Origin: Chryseobacterium salipaludis
GTDB lineage: Bacteria > Bacteroidota > Bacteroidia > Flavobacteriales > Weeksellaceae
Length of the DNA: 64,000 nucleotides
Assembly: GCF_022968825.1 (NCBI RefSeq)
Contig: NZ_JALHKS010000002.1
Location: forward strand, 62,001-126,000
Reading direction: 5' to 3'
The notes under the pieces were generated by a model. It had not been told where the DNA came from, did no database searches, and worked only from the letters and a program-made list of their open reading frames with translations. The translations under genes and the position numbers were made by a program. How positions within the stretch are numbered: position 1 is the first letter of the stretch; each line of letters starts with the position of its first letter. Shown here piece after piece: positions 25,635-33,409 of the stretch.

Positions 25635-25665
25635 GATTCCAACCGGCAAAAAATCTCTACATTTG
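25632..25665 (+). promoter_or_regulatory. fabI promoter with -33 and -7 elements
   Basis: TTG at 25632-25634 and TACATTTG at 25658-25665 are separated by 23 bases, within the 17-23 spacing reported for the Bacteroidota consensus TTG...TAnnTTTG. The fabI ATG is 22 bases further on. Confidence 0.6.
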
Positions 25666-25686
25666 CTTAAATTAAAATTTAAGATA

Positions 25687-26499
25687 ATGTCATACGGATT
25701 ATTAAAAGGAAAAAAGGGAATTATCTTCGGCGCATTGAACGACCAGTCGATTGCCTGGAAAGTTGCAGAACGCTGCCACGAAGAAGGCGCTGAGTTCATC
25801 CTCTCCAATGCCCCGATTGCCATGCGCATGGGCGAACTGAATACACTGGCCGATAAAACCGGTTCAGATGTGATTGGTGCAGATGCTACTTCTATCGAAG
25901 ACCTGGAAAAACTTTTTGATGCGGCGATTGCCAAATTCGGTAAAATCGACTTTATCCTGCATTCAATCGGGATGTCTGTAAATGTGCGCAAGGGCAAGCA
26001 TTACACAGAAATGAACTACGACTGGCTGGAAAAAGGCTGGGATGTAAGTGCAGTTTCCTTCCACAAAGTAATGCGCGTGGCCTGGGAAAAAGACTGCATG
26101 AACGAATGGGGCTCCATCCTGGCACTGACGTATATTGCAGCACAACGTACCTTCCCGGATTATAATGATATGGCTGATAACAAATCCTACCTGGAAAGCA
26201 TTGCGCGGACCTTCGGATATTATTGGGGCGACCGCAAAGTGCGCGTGAACACCATCTCACAATCACCGACGCCTACCACAGCCGGAAGCGGTGTGAAAGG
26301 GTTCAGCGGATTCCTTGGGTATGCAGAAGATATGTCGCCACTCGGGAATGCAGACGCCATGGATTGCGCTAATTACTGCGTGGCCATGTTCTCTGACCTG
26401 ACGAAAAAAGTAACCATGCAAAACCTTTTCAATGACGGTGGTTTCAGCAATACCGGCGTTTCACAGAAAGTGGTTGAAAAGTACGAAGGACAGGAATAA
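25687..26499 (+). CDS. fabI: Enoyl-[acyl-carrier-protein] reductase (NADH) FabI
   Basis: A 270-residue short-chain dehydrogenase that performs the last reduction of fatty-acid elongation. The start is the ATG at 25687 (MSYGLLKGKKGII); the upstream in-frame TTG lies in the promoter. The nucleotide-binding N-terminus GIIFGALNDQSIAWKVAERC has the relaxed Gly pattern typical of FabI. DFILHSIGMSVNVRKGKHY, then ALTYIAAQRTFPDYNDMADNKSYLESIA holds the Tyr-x6-Lys catalytic pair, with TISQSPTPTTAGSGVKGF as substrate loop. It is a single gene with its own promoter and terminator. It is the predicted target class for triclosan-type inhibitors. Confidence 0.93.
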   Translation: MSYGLLKGKKGIIFGALNDQSIAWKVAERCHEEGAEFILSNAPIAMRMGELNTLADKTGSDVIGADATSIEDLEKLFDAAIAKFGKIDFILHSIGMSVNVRKGKHYTEMNYDWLEKGWDVSAVSFHKVMRVAWEKDCMNEWGSILALTYIAAQRTFPDYNDMADNKSYLESIARTFGYYWGDRKVRVNTISQSPTPTTAGSGVKGFSGFLGYAEDMSPLGNADAMDCANYCVAMFSDLTKKVTMQNLFNDGGFSNTGVSQKVVEKYEGQE

Positions 26500-26529
26500 G
26501 AATTTACTGCTATTTTTAACATAGTATGA

Positions 26530-26566
26530 TCCGCTCACCGGTTTTTCCAGTGAGCGGAACTTTTTT
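26530..26566 (+). terminator. Terminator after fabI
   Basis: TCCGCTCAC and GTGAGCGGA form a 9-bp stem with an 11-base loop, then ACTTTTTT. No T-run is present in the leftward direction, so it serves fabI rather than the convergent peptidase gene. Confidence 0.78.
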
Positions 26567-27908
26567 ATCTTGAAATCTGCGGAACCACAGGCAGGCTGGC
26601 GTTTCCGTTTTCAGAGATACTTTGTACGGCAAAGAAATAATTGTCCTTCGAGAGCGGTACGGTATAAGATGTTTCTGTAGTAAAAATGCGGTCGGTCCAC
26701 ACCGGGCTGTCGGTTTCGCGATACAGAATATGATATCCTTTTACTTTTCCGGTCACCGGTTTTTCCCAGCTTAATTTTGTGGTGTTCGTCAGTTCCTTCA
26801 CATCCATGGCAACTTTTACTGGCGGCGGCGTGGATTTCGCCAGGTTTGCCAGTACAGCCATATTCACCGCGGTGTTTTTCCGGAGATAATTAAAATCCAT
26901 ATATTCCAGCAGATCGCCGTAATTAACTCCGTTTTCCGTGCGTAAATCCTGGTGCTGATGGTTATAGTTTTCGTAATAATCCGTGAGACGAACTGCAGCA
27001 AAACCCTGAGCTACAAACGGGCTATGGTCGCCGCCACGCAGGAAACGGTCATTTCGGTAAATTAACTTAATGTCAAGATCTTTTACGTATTGCATTCCGA
27101 TTTCTTTTACATACCGTGCGAGCTGCCGCGCACTTCCTTCGTTCTCCAGTCCCAGATTGCGGATCATACCGGCACTTTTTTCAGTATTGAAGGCGGGTAA
27201 TCCTTCACTGAAAACACGCAGATTTGGCGATTTTTCATTTTCAGGCGCATCGAAAACATTATTCCCGATCATATCATTATTCAGCACTGCCTGAATTTGC
27301 CAACCTTCTGCTTTGGCATGATCCGCCAGCATTTTGGCTCCGAGCAATCCCTGTTCTTCACCACTGACTGCTACGAAGAGAACAGAAGAAGGGAATTTTG
27401 ACTTGCTGAGTATCCGGGCCGTTTCGATCACCGCTGCTACACCGCTGGCATCATCATTGGCACCGGGTGCGTCGGCCTGAGCATTCATCACATCGGACAC
27501 GCGTGAATCCAAATGACCGGTGATGATAATAATCCGCTGATCATTGGGATCGGTTCCTTTCAGAAAAGCGATGGGGTTTCCAAGATTGGTTGCCGCATTG
27601 ATTCTTTTGCCGTCCGGCTGCAGATCCTGTTGTTGCAGATAAACTTCCATACGGCCGGCGCTGTTCCGGGCGTAATCCCGAAAACGCGATAAGACCCATT
27701 CCCGTGCGGCACCAATGCCGCGTTTGGGATCCGTGGTGGAGCTCATCGTATGCCGCGTACCGAAACTAACCAGCTTTTCAACATGAGCACGCAAAGAATC
27801 TGCGTTTACCGCCTGCACATAACGGGAAATCTCCGGGTCTTTTTCCGGGAGTTGTGCCATGAGCGGCAAACACATACCGAATGTGATAGCAGTTATCAGT
27901 TTTTTCAT
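26565..27908 (-). CDS. Secreted M28-family peptidase with C-terminal FnIII-like domain
   Basis: A 447-residue exported zinc peptidase with a signal peptide of about 18 residues (ITAFG-type start, ending PLMAQ). Metal motifs: ITGHLDSR, GANDDASGVAAVIE, VSGEEQGLLGAKM, NNDMIGN and GGDHSPFVAQGF, so all five M28 ligand positions look intact. Residues from about 360 on (VKVAMDVKELTNTTKLSWEK, GYHILYRE, NYFFAVQSIS) look like a fibronectin type III domain. The start ATG overlaps the threonine aldolase stop by four bases (ATGA), showing an operon with coupled translation. Likely an aminopeptidase acting outside the cytoplasm; specificity unknown. Confidence 0.9.
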   Translation of the reverse strand: MKKLITAITFGMCLPLMAQLPEKDPEISRYVQAVNADSLRAHVEKLVSFGTRHTMSSTTDPKRGIGAAREWVLSRFRDYARNSAGRMEVYLQQQDLQPDGKRINAATNLGNPIAFLKGTDPNDQRIIIITGHLDSRVSDVMNAQADAPGANDDASGVAAVIETARILSKSKFPSSVLFVAVSGEEQGLLGAKMLADHAKAEGWQIQAVLNNDMIGNNVFDAPENEKSPNLRVFSEGLPAFNTEKSAGMIRNLGLENEGSARQLARYVKEIGMQYVKDLDIKLIYRNDRFLRGGDHSPFVAQGFAAVRLTDYYENYNHQHQDLRTENGVNYGDLLEYMDFNYLRKNTAVNMAVLANLAKSTPPPVKVAMDVKELTNTTKLSWEKPVTGKVKGYHILYRETDSPVWTDRIFTTETSYTVPLSKDNYFFAVQSISENGNASLPVVPQISR

Positions 27909-28930
27909 TTGAGTTGATGTATTTGTTTCATAAAATTTTCTATTTTATCATCAGGTGTGGCCCAGGATGTAATCAGACGAATAGCGGCATAATCATCATC
28001 AATTTCCTGCCAGATATAGAAATCAAAATTTTCAGCCAATTGCGCAATATGCTGTCTTTGCAGAATCGGGAAAATCTGATTGGTTTCCGTTTCCGTGAGA
28101 AAAGAAATTCCGTGTGCCGTAAACGCATTTTTTAATTTCATCGCCTGTCTGTTTGCTTTGGCTGCCAGCTCGACATATAAATTACCGTCGAATAATTTTA
28201 AAAACTGAATTCCCAGCAGGCGTCCTTTGGCCAGCAAGGCTCCTTTCTGTTTTAAATGAAAGCCAAAGTCTGGCTGCAAATCAGGATGGTTAATAATGAT
28301 AGCTTCTCCCAGAAGACCACCGTTTTTAGTCGCGCCCAAATAAAATGCATCCGTGAGCGCAGCCATATCCTGTAAAGTAACTTCTGAAGCTGCCATTGCA
28401 TTGCCCAGGCGGGCCCCATCTGCATACAAAAGCAGATTGTGTTCACGGCAGTACGTACATAACGCTTTCAACTCGGTTTTGCTGTAGACAGTTCCCAGTT
28501 CGGTTGCATTGGAAATGTAGACGAGCTTTGGCTTCAGCTGATGCGGCACATTGCGGTGTGCATCCAATATTCTTTGAATATCGGCCGGTGTGATTTTCCC
28601 GTCATCTGTGGACACAGGATGAACTTTGTGACCGGTGGCTTCAATAGCTCCGGTTTCGTTTGTATAAATATGGCCGGTCTCGGCAGAAATTACACTTTCA
28701 TGTGGCCGAAGAAAGGCAGATATCGCAACCAGGTTGGCCTGTGTACCGCCCGAAACAAAATAAACGGCAGACCCGGGACTGTTACATTTTTTGCGCAAAA
28801 GTTCTGCTGCCTGGCGGGAATACGCATCATCACCGTAGCCCGGCTGCTGAATTAAGTTGCTTTCCATAAGTGTCTGCAGGATTTCCGGGTGCGCACCTTC
28901 GGCGTAATCATTTTTAAATGAGTATTTCAT
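27905..28930 (-). CDS. Low-specificity threonine aldolase (PLP, fold type I)
   Basis: A 341-residue cytoplasmic PLP enzyme that splits threonine or allo-threonine to glycine and acetaldehyde. It starts with FKNDYAEGAHPEIL. The PLP pocket is in YFVSGGTQANLVAISA, ETGHIYTNETGAIE, YADGARLGNAMA (Asp that contacts the pyridine ring) and FYLGATKNGGLLGEAI (Schiff-base Lys). Closely related enzymes can act on other beta-hydroxy amino acids, so substrate range is not fixed. It is the first gene of a two-gene leftward operon with the M28 peptidase, overlapping it by four bases. Confidence 0.92.
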   Translation of the reverse strand: MKYSFKNDYAEGAHPEILQTLMESNLIQQPGYGDDAYSRQAAELLRKKCNSPGSAVYFVSGGTQANLVAISAFLRPHESVISAETGHIYTNETGAIEATGHKVHPVSTDDGKITPADIQRILDAHRNVPHQLKPKLVYISNATELGTVYSKTELKALCTYCREHNLLLYADGARLGNAMAASEVTLQDMAALTDAFYLGATKNGGLLGEAIIINHPDLQPDFGFHLKQKGALLAKGRLLGIQFLKLFDGNLYVELAAKANRQAMKLKNAFTAHGISFLTETETNQIFPILQRQHIAQLAENFDFYIWQEIDDDYAAIRLITSWATPDDKIENFMKQIHQLK

Positions 28931-29019
28931 TTCTTAAAAATAAGCAAAAGATAAATTTATCCGGATATTTGTGAAACAAAGTATTCATCAGCCCGGAGAC
29001 TGAACCTTCTTATTAATAA

Positions 29020-29051
29020 TTGTTAGATTTGCAAAACAAAGTATCTAACAA
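29020..29051. promoter_or_regulatory. Palindromic operator overlapping the DtxR-type regulator promoter
   Basis: TTGTTAGAT at 29020-29028 and its perfect reverse complement ATCTAACAA at 29043-29051 flank 14 bases. The left arm contains the start of the -7 element TAGATTTG (29024-29031), and the right arm ends one base before the ATG at 29053. Position and symmetry fit autoregulation by the metal-dependent repressor encoded next. Confidence 0.6.
29024..29031 (+). promoter_or_regulatory. TAnnTTTG promoter element for the DtxR-type regulator
   Basis: TAGATTTG is a full -7 consensus match lying 21 bases before the ATG and inside the palindrome described for this site. Confidence 0.55.
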
Positions 29052-29052
29052 A

Positions 29053-29703
29053 ATGATTTCACTCACTGAAGAAAATTACCTGAAAGCCATTTTTCATCTC
29101 TTAGCGGCCGATGATACGGTGACCATTAATGAACTCAGTAAATTATTAAAGGTAAAGATGCCGAGCGTGAACAATATGATGAAGAAATTTGCGCAGAAAG
29201 GCTGGGTGATTTATGAAAGCTATAAACCGCTGCTCATTACGTCTGAAGGTAAAAAACAGGCAGCCCTGGTGGTCCGCAAACACCGGTTAACAGAGATGTT
29301 CCTGGTGGAAAAAATGAATTTCGGCTGGGAAAACGTTCACGAAATTGCGGAACAGCTGGAACATGTGCAGTCGGAAATTTTCTTTGATAAAATGGATGAA
29401 CTGCTCAATTACCCGAATTATGACCCGCACGGCGAACCTATACCCAACAAAGAAGGAAACATCATCGAGCGCGATCTCCGCACGCTCAGTACCTGTGAAG
29501 AACAGGAAACCGTGAAATTTAAATCCGTCACCGTCTCTGACCAGGCGTTTCTGCAGTTCCTGAACAGCAAAGAACTGGAACTGGGCGAACAGCTGTTCAT
29601 ACAACATATTGAACCGTATGATGCCTCGATGACCATCAAAAAAGAAAACGGACAGGCAGTCACCCTGAGCAAAATCGTGTGTGATAAGATTCTGGTGAAG
29701 TAA
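29053..29703 (+). CDS. DtxR/MntR-family metal-dependent transcriptional repressor
   Basis: A 216-residue regulator. I chose the ATG at 29053 (MISLTEENYLKAIFHL), since the upstream in-frame TTG at 29020 lies in the operator and promoter. The winged helix-turn-helix is at about 5-65 (INELSKLLKVKMPSVNNMMKKF). The metal-binding and dimerisation domain follows, with RKHRLTEMFLVEKM, VHEIAEQLEHVQSEIFFDKMDEL (Glu and His ligands) and DPHGEPIPNKEG. The C-terminus is a FeoA/SH3-like domain (FKSVTVSDQAF to KIVCDKILVK). It probably senses Mn(II) or Fe(II) and represses uptake genes. No metal transporter is adjacent, so targets must lie elsewhere. Confidence 0.92.
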   Translation: MISLTEENYLKAIFHLLAADDTVTINELSKLLKVKMPSVNNMMKKFAQKGWVIYESYKPLLITSEGKKQAALVVRKHRLTEMFLVEKMNFGWENVHEIAEQLEHVQSEIFFDKMDELLNYPNYDPHGEPIPNKEGNIIERDLRTLSTCEEQETVKFKSVTVSDQAFLQFLNSKELELGEQLFIQHIEPYDASMTIKKENGQAVTLSKIVCDKILVK

Positions 29704-29720
29704 GCGATTGCCGCTATCGC

Positions 29721-29751
29721 TTGGCATATTACACCAATTGCGCTAACTTTG
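29721..29751 (+). promoter_or_regulatory. pruA promoter with -33 and -7 elements
   Basis: TTG at 29721-29723 and TAACTTTG at 29744-29751 are 20 bases apart, a textbook Bacteroidota arrangement. The pruA ATG follows 33 bases later. Confidence 0.65.
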
Positions 29752-29784
29752 TAGTATTACTAAAAAATCAATAAAAACCATTAT

Positions 29785-31410
29785 ATGTCAAAAGCCATTT
29801 CACAGGTTCCTTTCGCGGTAAATGAACCTGTAAGAAGCTATGAACCAGGATCTGATGAAGTAAAATCGCTGATTGCGACTTACAAGCAGATGTGGAAAGA
29901 AAAAGTAGAAATCCCGATGATCATCGGTGGCAAGGAGGTTACAACAGGTGACGCCGTTACCATGACTTCTCCGCAGGACCACCAGCATGAACTGGGTATT
30001 TATTATAAAGGTGATATGTCTCATGTGGATCAGGCGATTGAAACAGCATTGGCAGCAAAGGAAAAATGGAACGCCATCGGCTGGGAGCAGCGCGCGTCCA
30101 TCTTCCTGAAAGCAGCAGATCTGATCGCAGGACCGTACAGAGACCGCCTGAATGCAGCCACCATGATCGCGCAAAGTAAAAACGTGCATCAGGCAGAAAT
30201 TGATGCAGCCTGCGAGTTTATCGATTTCCTGCGTTTCAACGTAGAGTTTATGACTGAAATGTACAGCGAGCAGCCGGTCTCCGATCCGGGTATCTGGAAC
30301 CGTTCAGAATACCGTCCGCTGGAAGGATTCTGTTTTGCGGTGACACCGTTTAACTTTACGGCAATTTCCGGAAACCTGCCAACTTGTATGGCGATGCTGG
30401 GCAACGTAGTGGTTTGGAAACCATCTGACAAGCAAATCTACTCGGCTAAAGTTATTATGGACATCCTGAAAGAAGCCGGCCTGCCGGACGGGGTGATTAA
30501 TATGGTATTTACGGACGGGAAGGAAACGGCAGACAAAGTATTGCAGCATCCTGATTTTGCCGGTCTGCACTTTACCGGTTCCACGAAGGTATTCCAGGAC
30601 ATGTGGAAAAGAATCGGTGAGAATATTCATAAATACAAAACCTATCCGCGCATTGTGGGCGAAACAGGCGGTAAAGACTTCGTGGTAGCGCATCCTTCTG
30701 CTAATGCGGAAGCAGTAGCTACAGCACTGGTTCGCGGTGCTTTCGAATATCAGGGCCAAAAATGTTCCGCTGCGTCCAGAGCGTATGTTCCCAAATCGCT
30801 TTGGAATCAGGTTCGCGAGGTAATGGAAGCCCAGATGAAAACCATTAAAATGGGCAGCCCGGAAGATCCATCCAACTTTGTGAACGCGGTGATCGATAAG
30901 AACTCTTTCGAAAAATGCAAGAACTATACTGACAGAGCCAAAGCGTCGAGCGATGCAGAGGTCATCATCGGTGGTGGGTACGACGATTCCAAAGGCTGGT
31001 TTGTGGAGCCAACGGTGATCCTGACCAGCAATCCGAAATATGAATCAGTTTGTGAAGAGATTTTCGGCCCGATCCTGTCGATTTATGTTTATGAAGATGA
31101 GCAGTGGGCAGAAACGCTGAAGCTTGTTGATGAAACTTCGCCATACTCACTTACCGGAGCTGTTTTCGCGCAGGACCGCTATGCTATTGATGAGGCCTAC
31201 AAAGCGTTAGAAAATGCAGCGGGTAACTTTTATATCAATGATAAGCCGACCGGAGCCGTGGTGGGCCAGCAGCCATTTGGCGGTGCCCGTGCCTCCGGTA
31301 CAAATGATAAAGCAGGATCCAAAATGAACCTTCTGCGCTGGGTATCTGTACGCAGCATCAAAGAAACTTTTGTTTCACCTAAAGATTATAAATATCCTTA
31401 TTTAGGTTAA
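29785..31410 (+). CDS. pruA: L-glutamate gamma-semialdehyde dehydrogenase
   Basis: A 541-residue NAD-dependent aldehyde dehydrogenase that oxidises glutamate semialdehyde to glutamate, the second step of proline breakdown. This is the monofunctional length, with no proline dehydrogenase domain. Key motifs: AVTPFNFTAISGNL, VVWKPSDKQ, HFTGSTKVF (NAD Gly region), IVGETGGKDFVVA (catalytic Glu), FEYQGQKCSAASRAYVP (nucleophile Cys) and EIFGPILSIYVY. The C-terminal NFYINDKPTGAVVGQQPFGG is typical of this subfamily. It has a strong promoter and terminator of its own; no proline dehydrogenase gene is adjacent. Confidence 0.95.
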   Translation: MSKAISQVPFAVNEPVRSYEPGSDEVKSLIATYKQMWKEKVEIPMIIGGKEVTTGDAVTMTSPQDHQHELGIYYKGDMSHVDQAIETALAAKEKWNAIGWEQRASIFLKAADLIAGPYRDRLNAATMIAQSKNVHQAEIDAACEFIDFLRFNVEFMTEMYSEQPVSDPGIWNRSEYRPLEGFCFAVTPFNFTAISGNLPTCMAMLGNVVVWKPSDKQIYSAKVIMDILKEAGLPDGVINMVFTDGKETADKVLQHPDFAGLHFTGSTKVFQDMWKRIGENIHKYKTYPRIVGETGGKDFVVAHPSANAEAVATALVRGAFEYQGQKCSAASRAYVPKSLWNQVREVMEAQMKTIKMGSPEDPSNFVNAVIDKNSFEKCKNYTDRAKASSDAEVIIGGGYDDSKGWFVEPTVILTSNPKYESVCEEIFGPILSIYVYEDEQWAETLKLVDETSPYSLTGAVFAQDRYAIDEAYKALENAAGNFYINDKPTGAVVGQQPFGGARASGTNDKAGSKMNLLRWVSVRSIKETFVSPKDYKYPYLG

Positions 31411-31436
31411 GAGATATCCAAATAGTACTATTAAAG

Positions 31437-31467
31437 ATCCGTTTCAATTGCTGAAGCGGATTTTTTT
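31437..31467 (+). terminator. Terminator after pruA
   Basis: ATCCGTTTCA pairs with TGAAGCGGAT (one G-U pair) around ATTGC and is followed by seven T. Confidence 0.83.
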
Positions 31468-31581
31468 GTTTTTTGATCATTTAACAAAACTTTAGGAAGA
31501 AGGTATTTTATTTGGCATAAAATTTACATCACCTACCGCGACGACTTATCGATGAAAATTAAAACATAAAAATTTACTATT

Positions 31582-31809
31582 ATGAGCACAAAAAGAAACG
31601 GAGTCTTGGCACTCCTTGGATTAGGCGCACTGGCGTGGTGGAAATATAAAAAATCAAGCCCTGAAGAAAAACAGGCAGTAAAAGACAAAGTCAATACTGC
31701 AAAAGATAATTTCAACAAGTGGGGAAATGATCTGAAAGATAAAGCATCTGATGCCGTATCTCAGGTTCAGGATAAAGTAGCTCCTACCCGCGCGGAAGAC
31801 GCAAGATAA
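31582..31809 (+). CDS. Small YtxH-like protein with one N-terminal hydrophobic helix
   Basis: A 75-residue protein. A short basic start (MSTKRNG) leads into a hydrophobic helix (VLALLGLGALAWWKY), then an amphipathic Lys/Asp/Ala-rich tail (VKDKVNTAKDNFNKWGNDLK, KASDAVSQVQDKV). This layout resembles YtxH-type general stress proteins, anchored at the membrane with a helical tail. It is a single-gene unit with a strong terminator and a long AT-rich upstream region that has no perfect TAnnTTTG, which leaves room for an alternative sigma factor. Function unknown. Confidence 0.75.
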   Translation: MSTKRNGVLALLGLGALAWWKYKKSSPEEKQAVKDKVNTAKDNFNKWGNDLKDKASDAVSQVQDKVAPTRAEDAR

Positions 31810-31845
31810 GAACAGGACACCCTATCACATTCATATATTACTTGG

Positions 31846-31877
31846 AAACCTGCAGCGCCAGTCGTTGCAGGTTTTTT
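31846..31877 (+). terminator. Terminator after the YtxH-like gene
   Basis: AAACCTGCA and TGCAGGTTT form a perfect 9-bp stem, followed by six T. Confidence 0.83.
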
Positions 31878-31903
31878 GTTTTAAAATCTATGAACGTTTT
31901 AAC

Positions 31904-31929
31904 AAAAACCCGATGAAGTGATCATCGGG
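31904..31929 (-). terminator. Terminator of the zinc metallopeptidase gene (leftward)
   Basis: CCCGATGA at 31909-31916 pairs with TCATCGGG at 31922-31929 around a five-base loop. On the minus strand it is followed by TTTTTGTT. Confidence 0.78.
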
Positions 31930-31956
31930 CAACTTGTATAATTATAATCTGTGCTT

Positions 31957-32811
31957 CTATTTTAATAATGCATCAAAGGTATCACCCTGGCGGATATTGC
32001 CTGTGGTGTAGCCTTTCATAAACCATTCTTTTCGCTGGGCCGAACTACCGTGGGTAAAACTTTCCTGGTTCACGTAACCCTGGGCGCGCCGCTGGATGTT
32101 ATCGTCGCCCACAGCTTCGGCGGCCGACAGTGCAGCATCAATATCTCCCGGCTCCAGGATATGCTCACGGTTATCCGTTTGCTTTGCCCAGACACCGGCA
32201 TAAAAGTCAGCCTGCAATTCGGTTGCAACGGATACGCGGTTCATTTCTGCTTCGGAATATCTTCCGCTGCGACGCAGCTGATCTACCTTCTGAGTGGTAC
32301 CGAGTAACGTCTGCACATGGTGGCCCATTTCGTGTGCCATCACATAAGCGACGGAAAATTCTGTAACCCTTGCACCGAAACGCTGTTGCAGTTCCTGAAA
32401 GAAACTCATATCCATATACACTGTTTGGTCTGCCGGACAATAAAAGGGTCCCATGGCAGCCTGCGCCGTACCACAGCCGGATTGTGTTACCTGTTCAAAC
32501 AACACTACTTTCGCGGGTTCATACTGCATTCCCATATCGGCAAAAACGCGGTCCCAGGTCTGCTCGTTCTCATAGGCAAGCATTTCAACAAATTCCCGGA
32601 TTTTAAGTTCTTCAGCAGTCAGCTCGCGTTGTTCAGTCTGCTGTACCTGCGGGCCACCCGAAGAGAGCAACGCGGAGGGATCGCCTCCCAGGAAGAATAC
32701 AATTGCAGCGATAATCAGCGAGCCAAGGCCACCGCCAAAAAGCAATCCACCGCCGCCACCGGTTCCGCGCCGGTCGTCCACATTACCGCTTCTGTTATTT
32801 GTCCATCTCAT
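31957..32811 (-). CDS. YpfJ-family neutral zinc metallopeptidase
   Basis: A 284-residue membrane-anchored protein. I chose the ATG at 32811 (MRWTNNRSGNVDDRR), the conserved start of this family; a longer frame reaching 32907 would overlap ribH. A Gly-rich linker and one membrane helix (LGSLIIAAIVFFLGG) precede the catalytic part. Motifs: GCGTAQAAMGPFYCPADQTVY, then VAYVMAHEMGHHVQTLLG with the HExxH zinc site, LQADFYAGVW (third-ligand region) and THGSSAQRKEWF. Family proteins are predicted metalloproteases of unknown substrate. It ends at its own terminator and is separated from ribH by 58 bases, so the two may be independent units. Confidence 0.9.
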   Translation of the reverse strand: MRWTNNRSGNVDDRRGTGGGGGLLFGGGLGSLIIAAIVFFLGGDPSALLSSGGPQVQQTEQRELTAEELKIREFVEMLAYENEQTWDRVFADMGMQYEPAKVVLFEQVTQSGCGTAQAAMGPFYCPADQTVYMDMSFFQELQQRFGARVTEFSVAYVMAHEMGHHVQTLLGTTQKVDQLRRSGRYSEAEMNRVSVATELQADFYAGVWAKQTDNREHILEPGDIDAALSAAEAVGDDNIQRRAQGYVNQESFTHGSSAQRKEWFMKGYTTGNIRQGDTFDALLK

Positions 32812-32869
32812 GGTGTGTCGTATTGTTGGGTTTAATATGAATTGAACACACGCAATATTGTGCCAGAGT

Positions 32870-33385
32870 TTAAAGCAGCGTCTCGCTGTAATCTTTACCG
32901 TTGGCAACGCGACGGTTGAAATCGATCATTTGAAGGGCAGTTGCCGCCGCTTCCACGCCTTTGTTCCCGAGATCGCCACCACTGCGCGCTTCAGATTGTG
33001 CTTGGGTATCATCGGTGAGTACACAGAAAATCGCCGGTGTTTCCGTTTGGATATTGCAGTCTTTGATCCCGTGCGCTACCGCAGAGCATACATAATTGAA
33101 ATGCGGCGTTTCACCACGGATCACGCATCCGATCGCAATCACGGCATCAAAATCGTTGGTCCGGCACAGCTGCATTGTCGCATAGGAAAGTTCAAAAGCG
33201 CCGGGAACATTATAAAGAGAAATGTTTTTCCGGTCTACGCCTTCTTTTTGCAGAATATCGAAAGCAGCATCACGCAGGTTAAAAGTGATGGGAGAGTTCC
33301 ACTGAGAAACAACGATGCCAATTCTGAAAGAACCGGCATCCTGTATTTCCAATGGTTGGTAATCTGAAAGATTTACGGTAGCCAT
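32870..33385 (-). CDS. ribH: 6,7-dimethyl-8-ribityllumazine synthase
   Basis: A 171-residue cytoplasmic enzyme for the penultimate step of riboflavin synthesis, joining the ribityl-uracil with dihydroxybutanone phosphate. Motifs: FRIGIVVSQWNSPITFNL, YNVPGAFELSYA, AVIAIGCVIRGETPHFNYVC (phosphate-binding and catalytic His region) and FCVLTDDTQAQSEARSGG. The family usually assembles as a pentamer or a 60-subunit capsid. It lies 24 bases downstream of the TPR-like gene on the same strand, a pairing I associate with flavobacteria; no other rib genes are nearby. Confidence 0.95.
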   Translation of the reverse strand: MATVNLSDYQPLEIQDAGSFRIGIVVSQWNSPITFNLRDAAFDILQKEGVDRKNISLYNVPGAFELSYATMQLCRTNDFDAVIAIGCVIRGETPHFNYVCSAVAHGIKDCNIQTETPAIFCVLTDDTQAQSEARSGGDLGNKGVEAAATALQMIDFNRRVANGKDYSETLL

Positions 33386-33409
33386 TTGGTTTATTTTTTA
33401 AATTATCGC

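Noticed and set aside
29704-29721. AAGCGAT/ATCGCTT hairpin after the DtxR-type gene as a terminator
   Set aside because: The stem is seven bp with no following T-run, and the pruA promoter starts immediately. A weak terminator is possible but not supported.
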